42,950 nt of DNA from an uncultured Eubacteriales bacterium (GTDB taxonomy: Bacteria; Bacillota; Clostridia; Christensenellales; Aristaeellaceae), in the NCBI GenBank assembly GCA_902773895.1, contig CACYGB010000022.1:1-42950 (forward strand). Reading direction: 5' to 3'. The position numbers and the translations under genes are program-made. Shown piece after piece: positions 24,764 through 33,033 of this stretch. The notes under the pieces are model-generated. The model was not told the origin of the DNA, ran no database searches, and was given only the letters and a program-made list of their open reading frames with translations. Positions within the stretch are counted from its first letter, which is position 1; every line of letters begins with the position of its first letter.

Positions 24764-26134
24764 ATGGATACGCCCGTCAATTCCGGCAGTTTTTCTGCCG
24801 TTCCCCCGCACAGCACCGAAGCCGAGCGCTCGGTGCTGGGCGCCATGCTGCAAAGCGGCAACGCGGTGTCCGCGGCCATCGAAATCCTGACGGCGGACGA
24901 TTTTTACGTGCCGGCGCACCGGGAAATTTTCGACGCCGCCAAAGCCCTGGCCGGCAACCACATGGCCGTCGATTTGGTGACCATGGACGCGGAGCTGGCC
25001 CGCCGGGGAACGCTGCCCGGCATCGGCGGCACGGAATACCTGATTGAGCTGACCAGCTTTGTGCCCACCACCGCCAACACCCGGGATTACATCCGCATCG
25101 TGTCGGAAAAATCCACCCTGCGGCGGCTGATCAGCGCCTCCGGGGAAATTTCCCGGGCCAGCTACGCCCAGGAGCAGGAGCTGCCCCAGGTGCTGGCCAT
25201 GGCGGAAAAAGCCATTTTCGACATCGTTATGCGCAGGGACGCCGGCGAAAGCCTGCAGCACATCCGGGATGTGCTGACCCGCACCTACGAGCAGATGGAG
25301 GAGCTGGCCCGGCTGCGGGGCGGCGTATCCGGCGTGCCCACGGGCTTTTACGGGCTGGATAACCTGCTGACCGGCCTGCACGGGGGCGAATTGATCCTGG
25401 TGGGCGCCCGGCCCTCCATGGGCAAAACGTCCTTTGCCATCAACATGGCCACCCACGCCATCCGCAAGGGGTTCAAGGTGGCGGTGTTCTCCCTGGAAAT
25501 GCCCCGGGAGCAGATCGCCATGCGTATCCTGTGCGGCGACGCCCGCATCAGCATGCAAAGCGTGCGCAAGGGGCTGCTGCGGGACGAGGAATGGATGAAG
25601 CTGGCCCGCTCCCTGGCGCCGCTGGCCAAGAGTGAAATGTACATCGACGACACCTCCGGCATCACCCCCGGGCAGCTGCGCTCCCGGTGCCGCCGGCTGA
25701 TGATGGACCGCGGCCTGGACATGATCGTGGTGGACTACCTGCAATTGATGGGATCGGACAACAAAGCGGAAAGCCGCCAGGTGGAGGTGTCCGAAATTTC
25801 CCGTTCCCTGAAGGCCATCGCCCAGGAGCTGAAGGTGCCGCTGGTGGCCTGCGCCCAGCTGAGCCGCGCCAACGAAAAACGCGGCGGCGCCGGCGGCTTC
25901 CGCCCCATGCTGAGCGACTTGCGCGATTCCGGCTCCATCGAGCAGGACGCCGACGTGGTGATGTTCCTGCACCGGGAAGCCTATTACAACAACCAGGCCC
26001 GCAAGGACGGCGATCCCGCGCCGGACAACGTGGCGGAGGTCATTGTGGCCAAGCAGAGGAACGGCCCGCTGGGCACCGTCAAGCTGGCGTGGCTGGGCGA
26101 ATACACCCTGTTCGACAACCTGAGCGAAATGTAA
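24764..26134 (+). CDS. dnaB: Replicative DNA helicase DnaB
   Basis: Hexameric replication fork helicase, 456 residues, called DnaC in Bacillus. The N-terminal domain (about 15-120) is the collar that binds primase; the RecA-like C-terminal domain has Walker A GARPSMGKT at 214-222, Walker B IVVDYLQLM near 320-330 and the DnaB motif LRDSGSIEQDADV. No intein interrupts it. The start directly abuts the stop of rplI, so translation is coupled; a terminator follows. Confidence 0.97.
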   Translation: MDTPVNSGSFSAVPPHSTEAERSVLGAMLQSGNAVSAAIEILTADDFYVPAHREIFDAAKALAGNHMAVDLVTMDAELARRGTLPGIGGTEYLIELTSFVPTTANTRDYIRIVSEKSTLRRLISASGEISRASYAQEQELPQVLAMAEKAIFDIVMRRDAGESLQHIRDVLTRTYEQMEELARLRGGVSGVPTGFYGLDNLLTGLHGGELILVGARPSMGKTSFAINMATHAIRKGFKVAVFSLEMPREQIAMRILCGDARISMQSVRKGLLRDEEWMKLARSLAPLAKSEMYIDDTSGITPGQLRSRCRRLMMDRGLDMIVVDYLQLMGSDNKAESRQVEVSEISRSLKAIAQELKVPLVACAQLSRANEKRGGAGGFRPMLSDLRDSGSIEQDADVVMFLHREAYYNNQARKDGDPAPDNVAEVIVAKQRNGPLGTVKLAWLGEYTLFDNLSEM

Positions 26135-26142
26135 ATCATCCT

Positions 26143-26170
26143 CGAAGGAGCTTCCGCTCCTTCGTTTTTT
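26143..26170 (+). terminator. Terminator after dnaB
   Basis: CGAAGGAGC (26143-26151) pairs perfectly with GCTCCTTCG (26156-26164), TTCC loop, then TTTTTT. Confidence 0.92.
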
Positions 26171-26332
26171 CTTGGGGAAAAAACCGGACGCATGTAACAA
26201 TCCGCCCTTCCCGGACGTCTGTATAAGCAGAGCCGCCCCAACGACGGCATTCAGCGCGCCCTGCCGCCCGGCGGCCCGGATGGGTCTTCCCCGCGGCGCG
26301 GCCCCGCAATCAACCGGAAAGGATAAACACCG

Positions 26333-27472
26333 ATGAAAAAGTTTCTGCTGCTTTGCCTGCTGGCGCTTCTGCCCCTTTCCGCCGCGCTGGCGGAATACGA
26401 CGGCTGGCTGCTGACCGCGCCGGACACCGGCAAATCCTTCGCCTGGAAGGTGAACCCCCTGGACGCGCGCAACGCGGTGGTTTTCGCCAATCCCCTGGAC
26501 CTGGATCAAACGGCCGCCCACTGGACCTGGTACCGGGACGGCAGGCTGATCCGGGACCTGCCCTTTTTCGCCCGGGGCAACCTGGCCCATCTGGGCGGCG
26601 CGCAGTTCGCCCTCCGGGAGGACGGCGGAGTCACCGTGGTGGTGAGCCGGCCCGTCGAACAGGCCGCCGGCGGCACCCGTTCTTATCGCTTCATCGCCTA
26701 CGACTGGACGGAAAGCGGCCTGCAAAACCCCGTGGAGATCTGCGCCGGCGCAGCCCAGGGCCTGGTGGTCGGCTCCTGCCTGCTCGCCTGCACGCAGGAA
26801 GGGTACCGGGAACTGACGCTGTACCGCCTGAACGGCGAAACGCTCTGGCAATGCGCGCTGCCCGTTTCCGCCGCCTTTCGGGCGGACGGCATTTACCGCC
26901 TGGGGGACCAGGCTTTCCTGATCTTCGGCCGGGAGGCGGACGGCGCCGTTTCCCTGCTTTGCGTGGATCGGGGCGCGGTGCGCTGGCAGCGCCCGTGGGA
27001 CGCCGCTCACTATCCCGGCGCGCTGGCCGACGGCCTGGGCGGCTTTTACCAGGTGGACGACCCCAACCGCGGCGATTATTCGCCCCTGACCCTGTACCAT
27101 TACGATGAAAACGGGCTGCTGACCGGGCAAAAGCAACTGACGGGCGACCGGGTGGTGAAAAGAATCGACACCGCCGCCTGGGACGCGGAAACCGGCGCCT
27201 GCACCTTCTACGGTTCCGCGGTGGCCAACTCCCGCCGGGTGTACACCGTGTTTGCCCTGACGGTGGACGCCGCCATGAATCCCCTTTCCCTGGACGTGCG
27301 GGCGCTGAGCGCCGCCTACCGGGATTACGGGCCCAAGATCTATACGGCCCCGGACGGCGCGGCCTGGGTTTTCACCTCGGACATGACCGGGGCGCACGGC
27401 TACCAGTTTCCCGCGCTGGTCTCCTTTGACGCCCTGCCGGCCGCGGACGGCGTGACCCTGGCCCTGGAATAA
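26333..27472 (+). CDS. Exported protein of unknown function, paralog A
   Basis: A 379-residue exported protein; signal peptide about 1-20 (LSAALA before EYDG). No family is recognised. The rest is rich in short beta-type stretches with repeated aromatic and Asp/Gly turns, which suggests a beta-propeller. It is clearly paralogous to the next gene: shared blocks include YDWTE(S/R)GL, GSAVANSR(R/Q)VYTVF, NP(L/I)SLDVR and VSFDALP near the C-terminus. AAGG lies upstream of the ATG. A 163-base gap separates it from dnaB's terminator region, without a clear promoter. It is followed by its paralog after 12 bases. Confidence 0.78.
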   Translation: MKKFLLLCLLALLPLSAALAEYDGWLLTAPDTGKSFAWKVNPLDARNAVVFANPLDLDQTAAHWTWYRDGRLIRDLPFFARGNLAHLGGAQFALREDGGVTVVVSRPVEQAAGGTRSYRFIAYDWTESGLQNPVEICAGAAQGLVVGSCLLACTQEGYRELTLYRLNGETLWQCALPVSAAFRADGIYRLGDQAFLIFGREADGAVSLLCVDRGAVRWQRPWDAAHYPGALADGLGGFYQVDDPNRGDYSPLTLYHYDENGLLTGQKQLTGDRVVKRIDTAAWDAETGACTFYGSAVANSRRVYTVFALTVDAAMNPLSLDVRALSAAYRDYGPKIYTAPDGAAWVFTSDMTGAHGYQFPALVSFDALPAADGVTLALE

Positions 27473-27484
27473 ACGGAGGCTGAC

Positions 27485-28660
27485 ATGAAGAAACGCTTTT
27501 TCCCGCTGCTGGCCCTTTTGCTGCTGCTGCTTCCCGCGGGCCGGGCGGAAACGCCTTACGAAGGCTACACCCTGGACTTTGGCTATCCCCTGCCGTTTCA
27601 ATTGAAGCTGCTGAACGACCATGAATTCCTCACCACCGGCTGGGACGACCCGGACGGCCATACCAGCCGGCCCGGCCACGTGACCTGGTGGCGGGATTAC
27701 CGGGTTTTCCGGGATCTGCCCTACACCGTCGACGGAGCGGCCCAAAGCCTGGGCTCCGCCCAGTTCCTGGTGGACGAAGACGGCGCCTTCAAGGTGTTGA
27801 TCACCTATCCCCAGGAATTCCCTTTCCTGCAAAGCGATCCCCGGCAGCGGAACCCGCAGACCCGCTACACCCTGTATGACTGGACGGACCGGGGGCTGGA
27901 GCATCCCGTGCCCCTGCCCATTGATCCCGTTTCCGTGACGCGGATGGGGCAGGTGCGGGTGCTGGACCGGTACGTGGCGGCAGAAACGGCGGATGAGCAG
28001 GGAAACGCGGTGCTGACGCTGTATAACAGCCGGGGTGAAGCCGTCCGGCGCTGGAAACTGCCCCTGCCCCGGGAGGATTACCTGATCCGCTTCCGCCCCT
28101 TGGAGGAGGAACGCATGCTGGTCACCTATACCTCGCTGGGGGACAGCCGCAGCTACGAGCTGCTCCTGCTGGATCCGGAAGGCGTCCGCTGGCACAAAAC
28201 CTATTCCGAGCTGCCCAGCCTGTTTTCGGACCGCCGCGGCGGCTTTTTCCAAACCCGGAAGCAATCCTCGGACGCCTACAGCCCCCTGGAGCTGGTCCGC
28301 ATGGACGCGGATTTCAACGTACTGTCGCGCGGAACACTGCGCGGCAACCGGGTGGTGCTGGGGCTGGGCGTCCAGGCTTATGACGCCGCGGCCGACCGCT
28401 ACACCTTCTTCGGCTCCGCCGTGGCCAACTCCCGCCAGGTGTACACCGTGTTCCGGCTGATCACGGACGGCAGCCTGAACCCAATTTCCCTGGACGTGCG
28501 GGGCCTGAGCAAAGAGTACGGCGACTATTCCCCCTATTTTTTCCCTTCTCCGCAGGGCACCCTGTTCGTATTCACCCATGGAAACAGCCTTTCCCCGGCG
28601 CTGGTCCCCTTTGACGCCCTGCCGCCCGCAACGGATAACGCGGGGCTGCAATTCCGGTAA
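27485..28660 (+). CDS. Exported protein of unknown function, paralog B
   Basis: A 391-residue exported protein; signal peptide about 1-21 (ending GRA before ETPY). It is a diverged tandem copy of the preceding gene and shares with it the blocks YDWTDRGL, GSAVANSRQVYTVF, NPISLDVRGLS and VPFDALP; the first is slightly shorter. A beta-rich, propeller-like fold is inferred from pattern only. AACGGAGG lies 4 bases before the ATG. The pair shares one transcript, closed by a terminator at 28675. Confidence 0.78.
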   Translation: MKKRFFPLLALLLLLLPAGRAETPYEGYTLDFGYPLPFQLKLLNDHEFLTTGWDDPDGHTSRPGHVTWWRDYRVFRDLPYTVDGAAQSLGSAQFLVDEDGAFKVLITYPQEFPFLQSDPRQRNPQTRYTLYDWTDRGLEHPVPLPIDPVSVTRMGQVRVLDRYVAAETADEQGNAVLTLYNSRGEAVRRWKLPLPREDYLIRFRPLEEERMLVTYTSLGDSRSYELLLLDPEGVRWHKTYSELPSLFSDRRGGFFQTRKQSSDAYSPLELVRMDADFNVLSRGTLRGNRVVLGLGVQAYDAAADRYTFFGSAVANSRQVYTVFRLITDGSLNPISLDVRGLSKEYGDYSPYFFPSPQGTLFVFTHGNSLSPALVPFDALPPATDNAGLQFR

Positions 28661-28674
28661 AATACCGATAGCGT

Positions 28675-28719
28675 TCCCCCTCCGAATGTGCTACAATGCC
28701 AGCGGAGGGGGATTTTTTT
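28675..28719 (+). terminator. Terminator or attenuator ahead of the metallophosphoesterase
   Basis: TCCCCCTCCG (28675-28684) pairs perfectly with CGGAGGGGGA (28703-28712) over an 18-base loop and is followed by seven T's. The ribosome site of the next gene begins right after. A TACAAT (-10 like) lies inside the loop, without a good -35. Confidence 0.8.
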
Positions 28720-28738
28720 CCCGGAGGAGGCGGCGCAG

Positions 28739-29851
28739 ATGAAACGCTTATTCCTGATCTTGATTTTTGTTTTGCTGGGGGTGACGGCTGTGTACCGCGG
28801 CGCGTGGGCTGAATCCATGCTGTTCGTGTCCGATTTGCACCTGACGGAGGAGGCGGCCGCCTTTGCGCCGGCGCTGAACGCCGTGCGCCAGGCCCTGCAG
28901 GCCCACGACGCCCTGGTGCTGCTGGGCGACAACACCAACAACGGCAAAATGGCGGAGCACCTTTCCCTGATCCGCTGGCTGACCGCCGTGCGGAAGCAGA
29001 TGGGCAAGGCGGTTTACGTGATCCCCGGCAACCACGATCTGTCCCCATCAGTGCCCGCCGGCGAATTCGGCCGCCTGTATGCCGCTTTCGGCCTGAACCG
29101 GGCCCTTTCCCGGGACACCGCTTCCCTGTCCTGCGCCGTGATGACCGGCGAAGGCACGTGCCTGCTGCTGCTGGACACCAACGCCTGCGACGATGCCGGC
29201 CGCGTGCTGCCCAACGGCGGCGTACGGGCGGAAACGGCGGCCTGGCTGGATGAAACGCTGTCTTCCCTGCCCCAAAGCACGCCGGTGATCGCCTGCGGGC
29301 ACCATCCCCTGCTGCCCGAAACCCGGATCCAGGCCACCCGCAGCGCCGACACCCTGGCGCAGGTGCTGAAGCGGCACCGGGTTTCCGTTTACCTGTGCGG
29401 CCATGACCACGGCTTTGCCACGGTGGACGACCCGGCGCTGCGGCAGATCACCGTGGGCCAGCCCCACGCCTACCCCGGCTGGTGCGGCCTGCTGCAGCGG
29501 TTGGAAAGCGGGCTTTCCTGGCGCACCCTGCCGCTTTACGATTTTTCCGGCTCTACCTGGCAAAAACTGCGCCAGGGGGCCGAAACCCTGGCGTACAACA
29601 TGGCCCGGGGCACCCTGCGCGGCACCGTGCACGAAGGGGACGAGGACGCCGTCCGCTGGTTTGCCAAGGCCTTCCTGCTGTATGCCGGCGGGGAAATGAC
29701 CCCCGGGGACTGCAGCGCCCTGCTGCGGGATGAAAACGCGCAAAAGTGGCGGGAAATCGAAACCCGTACCGTGGTGAAAAGCTGGATCTTCCACCTTCTG
29801 GAGCACTGCCCGCCGGATGTGCGCAGCATTTCGCTGCCCTTTCCGGAATGA
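28739..29851 (+). CDS. Exported calcineurin-like metallophosphoesterase
   Basis: A 370-residue exported phosphoesterase; signal peptide about 1-25 (ending GAWA). All metal-binding motifs are in order: D32-x-H34 (VSDLHL), GDN at 63-65, GNHD at 97-100, GHHP at 187-190 and GHDH at 221-224, so it should be active with a two-metal centre. The C-terminal 130 residues form an extra helical domain seen in clostridial phosphohydrolases. Substrate unknown. GGAGGAGG lies 8 bases before the ATG. A broken GH36-like gene follows 20 bases after the stop. Confidence 0.9.
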   Translation: MKRLFLILIFVLLGVTAVYRGAWAESMLFVSDLHLTEEAAAFAPALNAVRQALQAHDALVLLGDNTNNGKMAEHLSLIRWLTAVRKQMGKAVYVIPGNHDLSPSVPAGEFGRLYAAFGLNRALSRDTASLSCAVMTGEGTCLLLLDTNACDDAGRVLPNGGVRAETAAWLDETLSSLPQSTPVIACGHHPLLPETRIQATRSADTLAQVLKRHRVSVYLCGHDHGFATVDDPALRQITVGQPHAYPGWCGLLQRLESGLSWRTLPLYDFSGSTWQKLRQGAETLAYNMARGTLRGTVHEGDEDAVRWFAKAFLLYAGGEMTPGDCSALLRDENAQKWREIETRTVVKSWIFHLLEHCPPDVRSISLPFPE

Positions 29852-29871
29852 CCCGGGGAACGAAGGCAACC

Positions 29872-31234
29872 ATGAATTTTTCTTTTCCCGTGCGCACCGA
29901 GCCCCAAAGCCCCGGCCTGTCCATTTCCCGCGAAACGGAATATTCCGGCCCGGACGCGGCGGAATATCGCGCGGTGATCCGCAACGAATCCGACGTTCCC
30001 GTGTTTCTTCGCGCCGCCGTGCTGCTGGACACGCAGGATCTGACCGCCCTGGGCCTGGGCGGCGGCCCCTACCGGGTTTTCTGGTCCGGCCGGCATAAAA
30101 ACGACATGCCCGGCGTGTTCCAAACCGGCTGCCCGGACCAGCGGCTTGCCGACGTGGCGTCCGTCATGGCGGAACAGGGCGGCAGCATGGAAGCAGGCGA
30201 AAGCCGGCGGGTGGTCAGCGATCACCTGACGCTGATTGAGCAGGACGGCGTCTGCCTGGCCCAGGCCTATTACCGGGCCGTAAAGGCCATCCGGGACGGC
30301 ATGGGGGAAGACGGCTTCCTGCTGATCTGCGGCGGCTTGTACGACCCTGCCATCGGCCTGGCCGACGCCCAGCGCACCGGGGCCGACGGTGCTGTCTATG
30401 TGGCAAAGCAGCGTGCAGCAGGGCGGAAAAACCGCGCCCTACACCATCCGGCAAAGCATCCTGCGCGCCTATATGAACGCCTGGTGGGCCAACGACCCCG
30501 ACGCCCTGATAATCCGGGAAAACCCCGAAATGAAGCGGGGGCTGCGCCTGACGCTGGGACTGCTGACGGATGAAGAAGTGAAAACGGTGGTGATGAACCA
30601 GTTCATGGGCGGCGGCATCATGTGCCAGACCGAACCGCTGGACGCCATCCGGGACAGCCGCCTTCTGGAGATCCGCCGCATCCTGCCTGTGCTGGATACC
30701 CGTGTGCGGCCCCTGGGCCTGCTTTCCGGCGGCCGCTTCCCGGACACGGTGGACGTACTGGTGGAAAAAACGGGGGCCCATTGCCTGTGCCTGATCAACT
30801 GGGACGATGAAAAGCCGCGTTTTCCATCCATCCGCCTGGCTGATCTGCCCTTGGAGGAGAACGCGGACTACGCCGTATGCGATTACTATGCCGGCACTTG
30901 GCAAATCGCCCGGAAAAAGGACACGGTGGCCTTCTCGCCCATTCCGCCGCACGGCGCCGCCATGATCAAAATCGAGAAAATCAAAACGGGCCGTCCCGTG
31001 GTCGTGGCTTCCGACGGGCACTACGCCATGGGCGCCGAGTTCGATACGCTGGCCGTGTCTCAGGGACGTTTGCACATTCGCCTGAAATCCGTCCTGCCAA
31101 TCGAAACCCACTACCGCGTCCTGCTGCCGGAGGGCCGCGGCCTTGGCAGGCAGCGGGAAATCTCCTTCACCATGGGGCCGGATTGCGAAGAACGAGTCTT
31201 TCCCCTTCCGGATAACCGCGCTTCCTCCAAGTGA
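29872..31234 (+). pseudogene. Decayed GH36-like alpha-galactosidase (internal deletion and frameshift)
   Basis: The remains of a glycoside hydrolase family 36-type gene in two frames. The first frame (from ATG 29872) has an N-terminal beta-domain part (YRVFWSGRHKND) and then, near residue 126, runs straight into the late TIM-barrel segment (AYYRAVKAIRDG, FLLICGG, GLADAQRTGAD). The second frame resumes at 30389 (SMWQSSVQQG, WWANDPDALIIR, NQFMGGGIM) and runs to 31234 with the C-terminal beta-domain. One extra G near 30388-30389 explains the frame change. The middle of the barrel, including the catalytic DDGW and DxF-type strands, is missing, so no active enzyme can be made. The family call is from motif pattern. 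Confidence 0.75.
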
Positions 31235-31318
31235 TCCAAAGCGAAGCCCGGTTTCGCGCAGCAGGAAATTTGCCGCGCAAAAGGGGTGGTTTTCTTTGCG
31301 TGTTTTCCTCAACAGCAG

Positions 31319-31460
31319 CCTCGTCCGCCCGAGGCTTCCTCCATCACGCTGCGGCGGGGACCCTCATCCACCGCAAGCGGTCCCCCTTCCCCGCTGCGGC
31401 AAAAAAGGCTTCCCCGGGAGAGGGGAAGCTCCGCAGCAGGCGGTGATGCGGTGGACTGCC
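31319..31460. repeat. Dispersed-type palindromic repeat (REP/MITE-like)
   Basis: Nested inverted repeats: CCTCG/CGAGG (31319-31334), GGGGACC (31356-31362) with GGTCCCC (31379-31385), GCTTCCCC (31408-31415) with GGGGAAGC (31422-31429), and an outer imperfect match of CCATCACGCTGCGG (31341-31354) with CCGCAGC...GTGATGcGG from 31431. Its flavour (CCTCATCCACCGC, CTTCCCC) is like short intergenic repeats common in gut Clostridia genomes. Confidence 0.5.
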
Positions 31461-31543
31461 GAAGCATAGGCCCTGCCTTTTATGAAAAGCCGATTTCCGT
31501 TTCTATGCAGCCTTTCGCATCTGCTCCTGTTTCCAGAAATGCA

Positions 31544-31590
31544 GAAACGGGGGTTCGGTCTTTGTCAGACCGAACCCCCGTTTTGTTGAA
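31544..31590. terminator. Perfect 17-bp hairpin between convergent genes
   Basis: AAACGGGGGTTCGGTCT (31544-31560) pairs with its exact complement (31566-31582) over a TTGTC loop, followed by TTGTTG. It closes the plus-strand region and the convergent BIG2 gene on the minus strand. Confidence 0.85.
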
Positions 31591-31610
31591 AAAGAATCTC
31601 CCGATTGCGT

Positions 31611-32855
31611 TCAGGCCCCGACGTCCGGCGCTTCCGCGGCGGTCACCGTCACCTGGAACACCAGATACAGGTTCTTGTTGGGCTTTTTTGTTTTCAGGGT
31701 GCTGCCGTAGTTGGCCGCGGCGGTGATTTCGCAGGTGCCGGCGCTCACGGCGGTGATTTCGCCGGTTTCACTGACGGTGGCCACCTCTTCGTTGGAGCTG
31801 GTCCACAGCACGGCGGCAGGCGTGGCCTTTTCAGGCTTCAGCGTCACTTCGACCTTGTCGATGTCGCCTTCCCGCAGGGTGATTTTGCTGTCCCGCGCCG
31901 TTTTGATGGACGTAGCGGCAATGTAAACCACCACCAGCCGGCTGTCGGACTTGCCGCTGCCGTCCCGGGCCGTGGCGGTAATGGTGACGACGCCTTCCCG
32001 CACGCCGCGGACGTAGCCGTTGGCGTCCACTGTGGCGATTTTGGTATCGGAGGAGGTCCACTTCACCTTTTTATTGCTGGCGGTGGACGGCTGCACGCTG
32101 GCCTGCAGGCGGACGCGCCTGCCCCGGGCCACACCGATGGGCTCCTGCTGCTGGATGGCTACTTCCTCCGCGCCCTGGATCACGGTGACGCGGATGGTGG
32201 CCTTGCGGGCCTTTTTGCCGGCCATCAGCGGTTCGCTGGACGTGGCGGTGATGACGGCGGTGCCGCCCTTCACGCCGGTGACCACGCCGTTTTCATCCAC
32301 GGAAGCCACATCCGGCTTGCTGGACGACCAGGTGACATCCTGGTACGTGGCGTCCGACGGGGTGATCTTCATTTTCAGCGGCTCGCTTTTGCCGCCCACG
32401 GGCACCGTCAGCTTTTTGCCAGTGATGGCAAAGGTGCCGATGCGGCGGTACACGTGCACCGGCAGTTCGATGGAGCGCGTGGAATTATCCTTCATGGTAG
32501 CCTGGGCGGTAACGGTGCAGTCGCCCACCTTGTAACCGGTGATCCGGCCGTTGTTCACCCGGGCGATGCTGCGGTCCGAAGAGGTCCAGGTCACTTTCTT
32601 GGCCTTGGCGCCGTCCGGATAGGTCAGCTTCACGGTCCAGCGGTTCTTCACCGCCACGTACACTTCCTCCACCGACGCCTTGATCTGATCGTTCGTCTGC
32701 TGGGCAGGCTCCGTCTGTTCGGTTTGCTCCGTCTGTTCGGTTTGCTCCGTCTGCCCCGGCAGATCCGTTTCCGACGCCGCCGCCGGCAGCGCCGTCACGC
32801 AAAGAACCATCATCAGCAGCACGCTGAGCCACCGGACGAATAACTTCCTTTTCAT
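31611..32855 (-). CDS. Exported BIG2 (Ig-like) repeat protein
   Basis: A 414-residue exported protein. Signal peptide about 1-27 (ALPAAA), then a (TEQ)n spacer at about 35-49, then four bacterial Ig-like group 2 domains (about 56-136, 140-235, 236-320 and 321-408). Each has the pattern VTWTSSD..IA.V...G...G...G...ITA. No sortase motif or wall-binding domain was seen, so it is either secreted or held non-covalently. BIG2 proteins are commonly adhesins or matrix proteins. GAGGTG precedes the ATG; the promoter is strong. Confidence 0.87.
   Translation of the reverse strand: MKRKLFVRWLSVLLMMVLCVTALPAAASETDLPGQTEQTEQTEQTEQTEPAQQTNDQIKASVEEVYVAVKNRWTVKLTYPDGAKAKKVTWTSSDRSIARVNNGRITGYKVGDCTVTAQATMKDNSTRSIELPVHVYRRIGTFAITGKKLTVPVGGKSEPLKMKITPSDATYQDVTWSSSKPDVASVDENGVVTGVKGGTAVITATSSEPLMAGKKARKATIRVTVIQGAEEVAIQQQEPIGVARGRRVRLQASVQPSTASNKKVKWTSSDTKIATVDANGYVRGVREGVVTITATARDGSGKSDSRLVVVYIAATSIKTARDSKITLREGDIDKVEVTLKPEKATPAAVLWTSSNEEVATVSETGEITAVSAGTCEITAAANYGSTLKTKKPNKNLYLVFQVTVTAAEAPDVGA
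32704..32757. repeat. Short tandem repeat encoding (TEQ)n
   Basis: A 9-base unit, in alternating codons so the perfect period is 18 bases, repeats about five times and encodes TEQTEQTEQ. Such arrays can gain or lose units by slippage, always in frame. Confidence 0.75.
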
Positions 32856-32896
32856 TCGTTTTCACCTCTGTTTCCTGTTCACGAAGGACGAACAGG

Positions 32897-32938
32897 TTTC
32901 TCTGCTGCTATTATAGCAGAGAAAAACACCGTTCACAA
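32897..32938 (-). promoter_or_regulatory. Promoter with overlapping palindrome, BIG2 gene
   Basis: Minus strand: TTGTGA (32938-32933), 17-base spacer, perfect TATAAT (32915-32910). A 10-bp inverted repeat, TTTCTCTGCT (32897-32906) with AGCAGAGAAA (32915-32924), embraces the -10. A second small repeat, CCTGTTC/GAACAGG (32874-32896), lies in the leader. Confidence 0.75.
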
Positions 32939-32962
32939 GAGAATCCTTTCAACAAAATAACG

Positions 32963-32993
32963 GAAAAAGCGCGCGGTTTCTTCCCCGCGCGCA
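32963..32993 (-). terminator. Terminator after the ABC permease gene
   Basis: Minus strand: GCGCGCGG (32992-32985) pairs with CCGCGCGC (32976-32969), followed by TTTTT. Confidence 0.85.
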
Positions 32994-33033
32994 AAAAAGA
33001 GGATTCTTTTTCGTTTTTTTCCCTGAATGATCC

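Larger units (their letters stand above)
31235..31610. other. 376-base intergenic stretch with repeat and terminator
   Basis: No gene seen here. It holds an inverted-repeat-rich element at about 31319-31460 and a perfect hairpin at 31544-31582, listed separately; the rest shows nothing recognisable. Confidence 0.6.

Noticed and set aside
24257..28651. Very long (1,464-codon) minus-strand open frame across rplI, dnaB and the paralog genes
   Set aside because: Composition (His, Gln, Gly, Val) is that of an antisense shadow of GC-rich genes; it crosses several real genes and terminators.
31653..32843. Plus-strand frame antisense to the BIG2 gene
   Set aside because: His/Gly-rich shadow; the minus-strand product has a signal peptide and four BIG2 domains.
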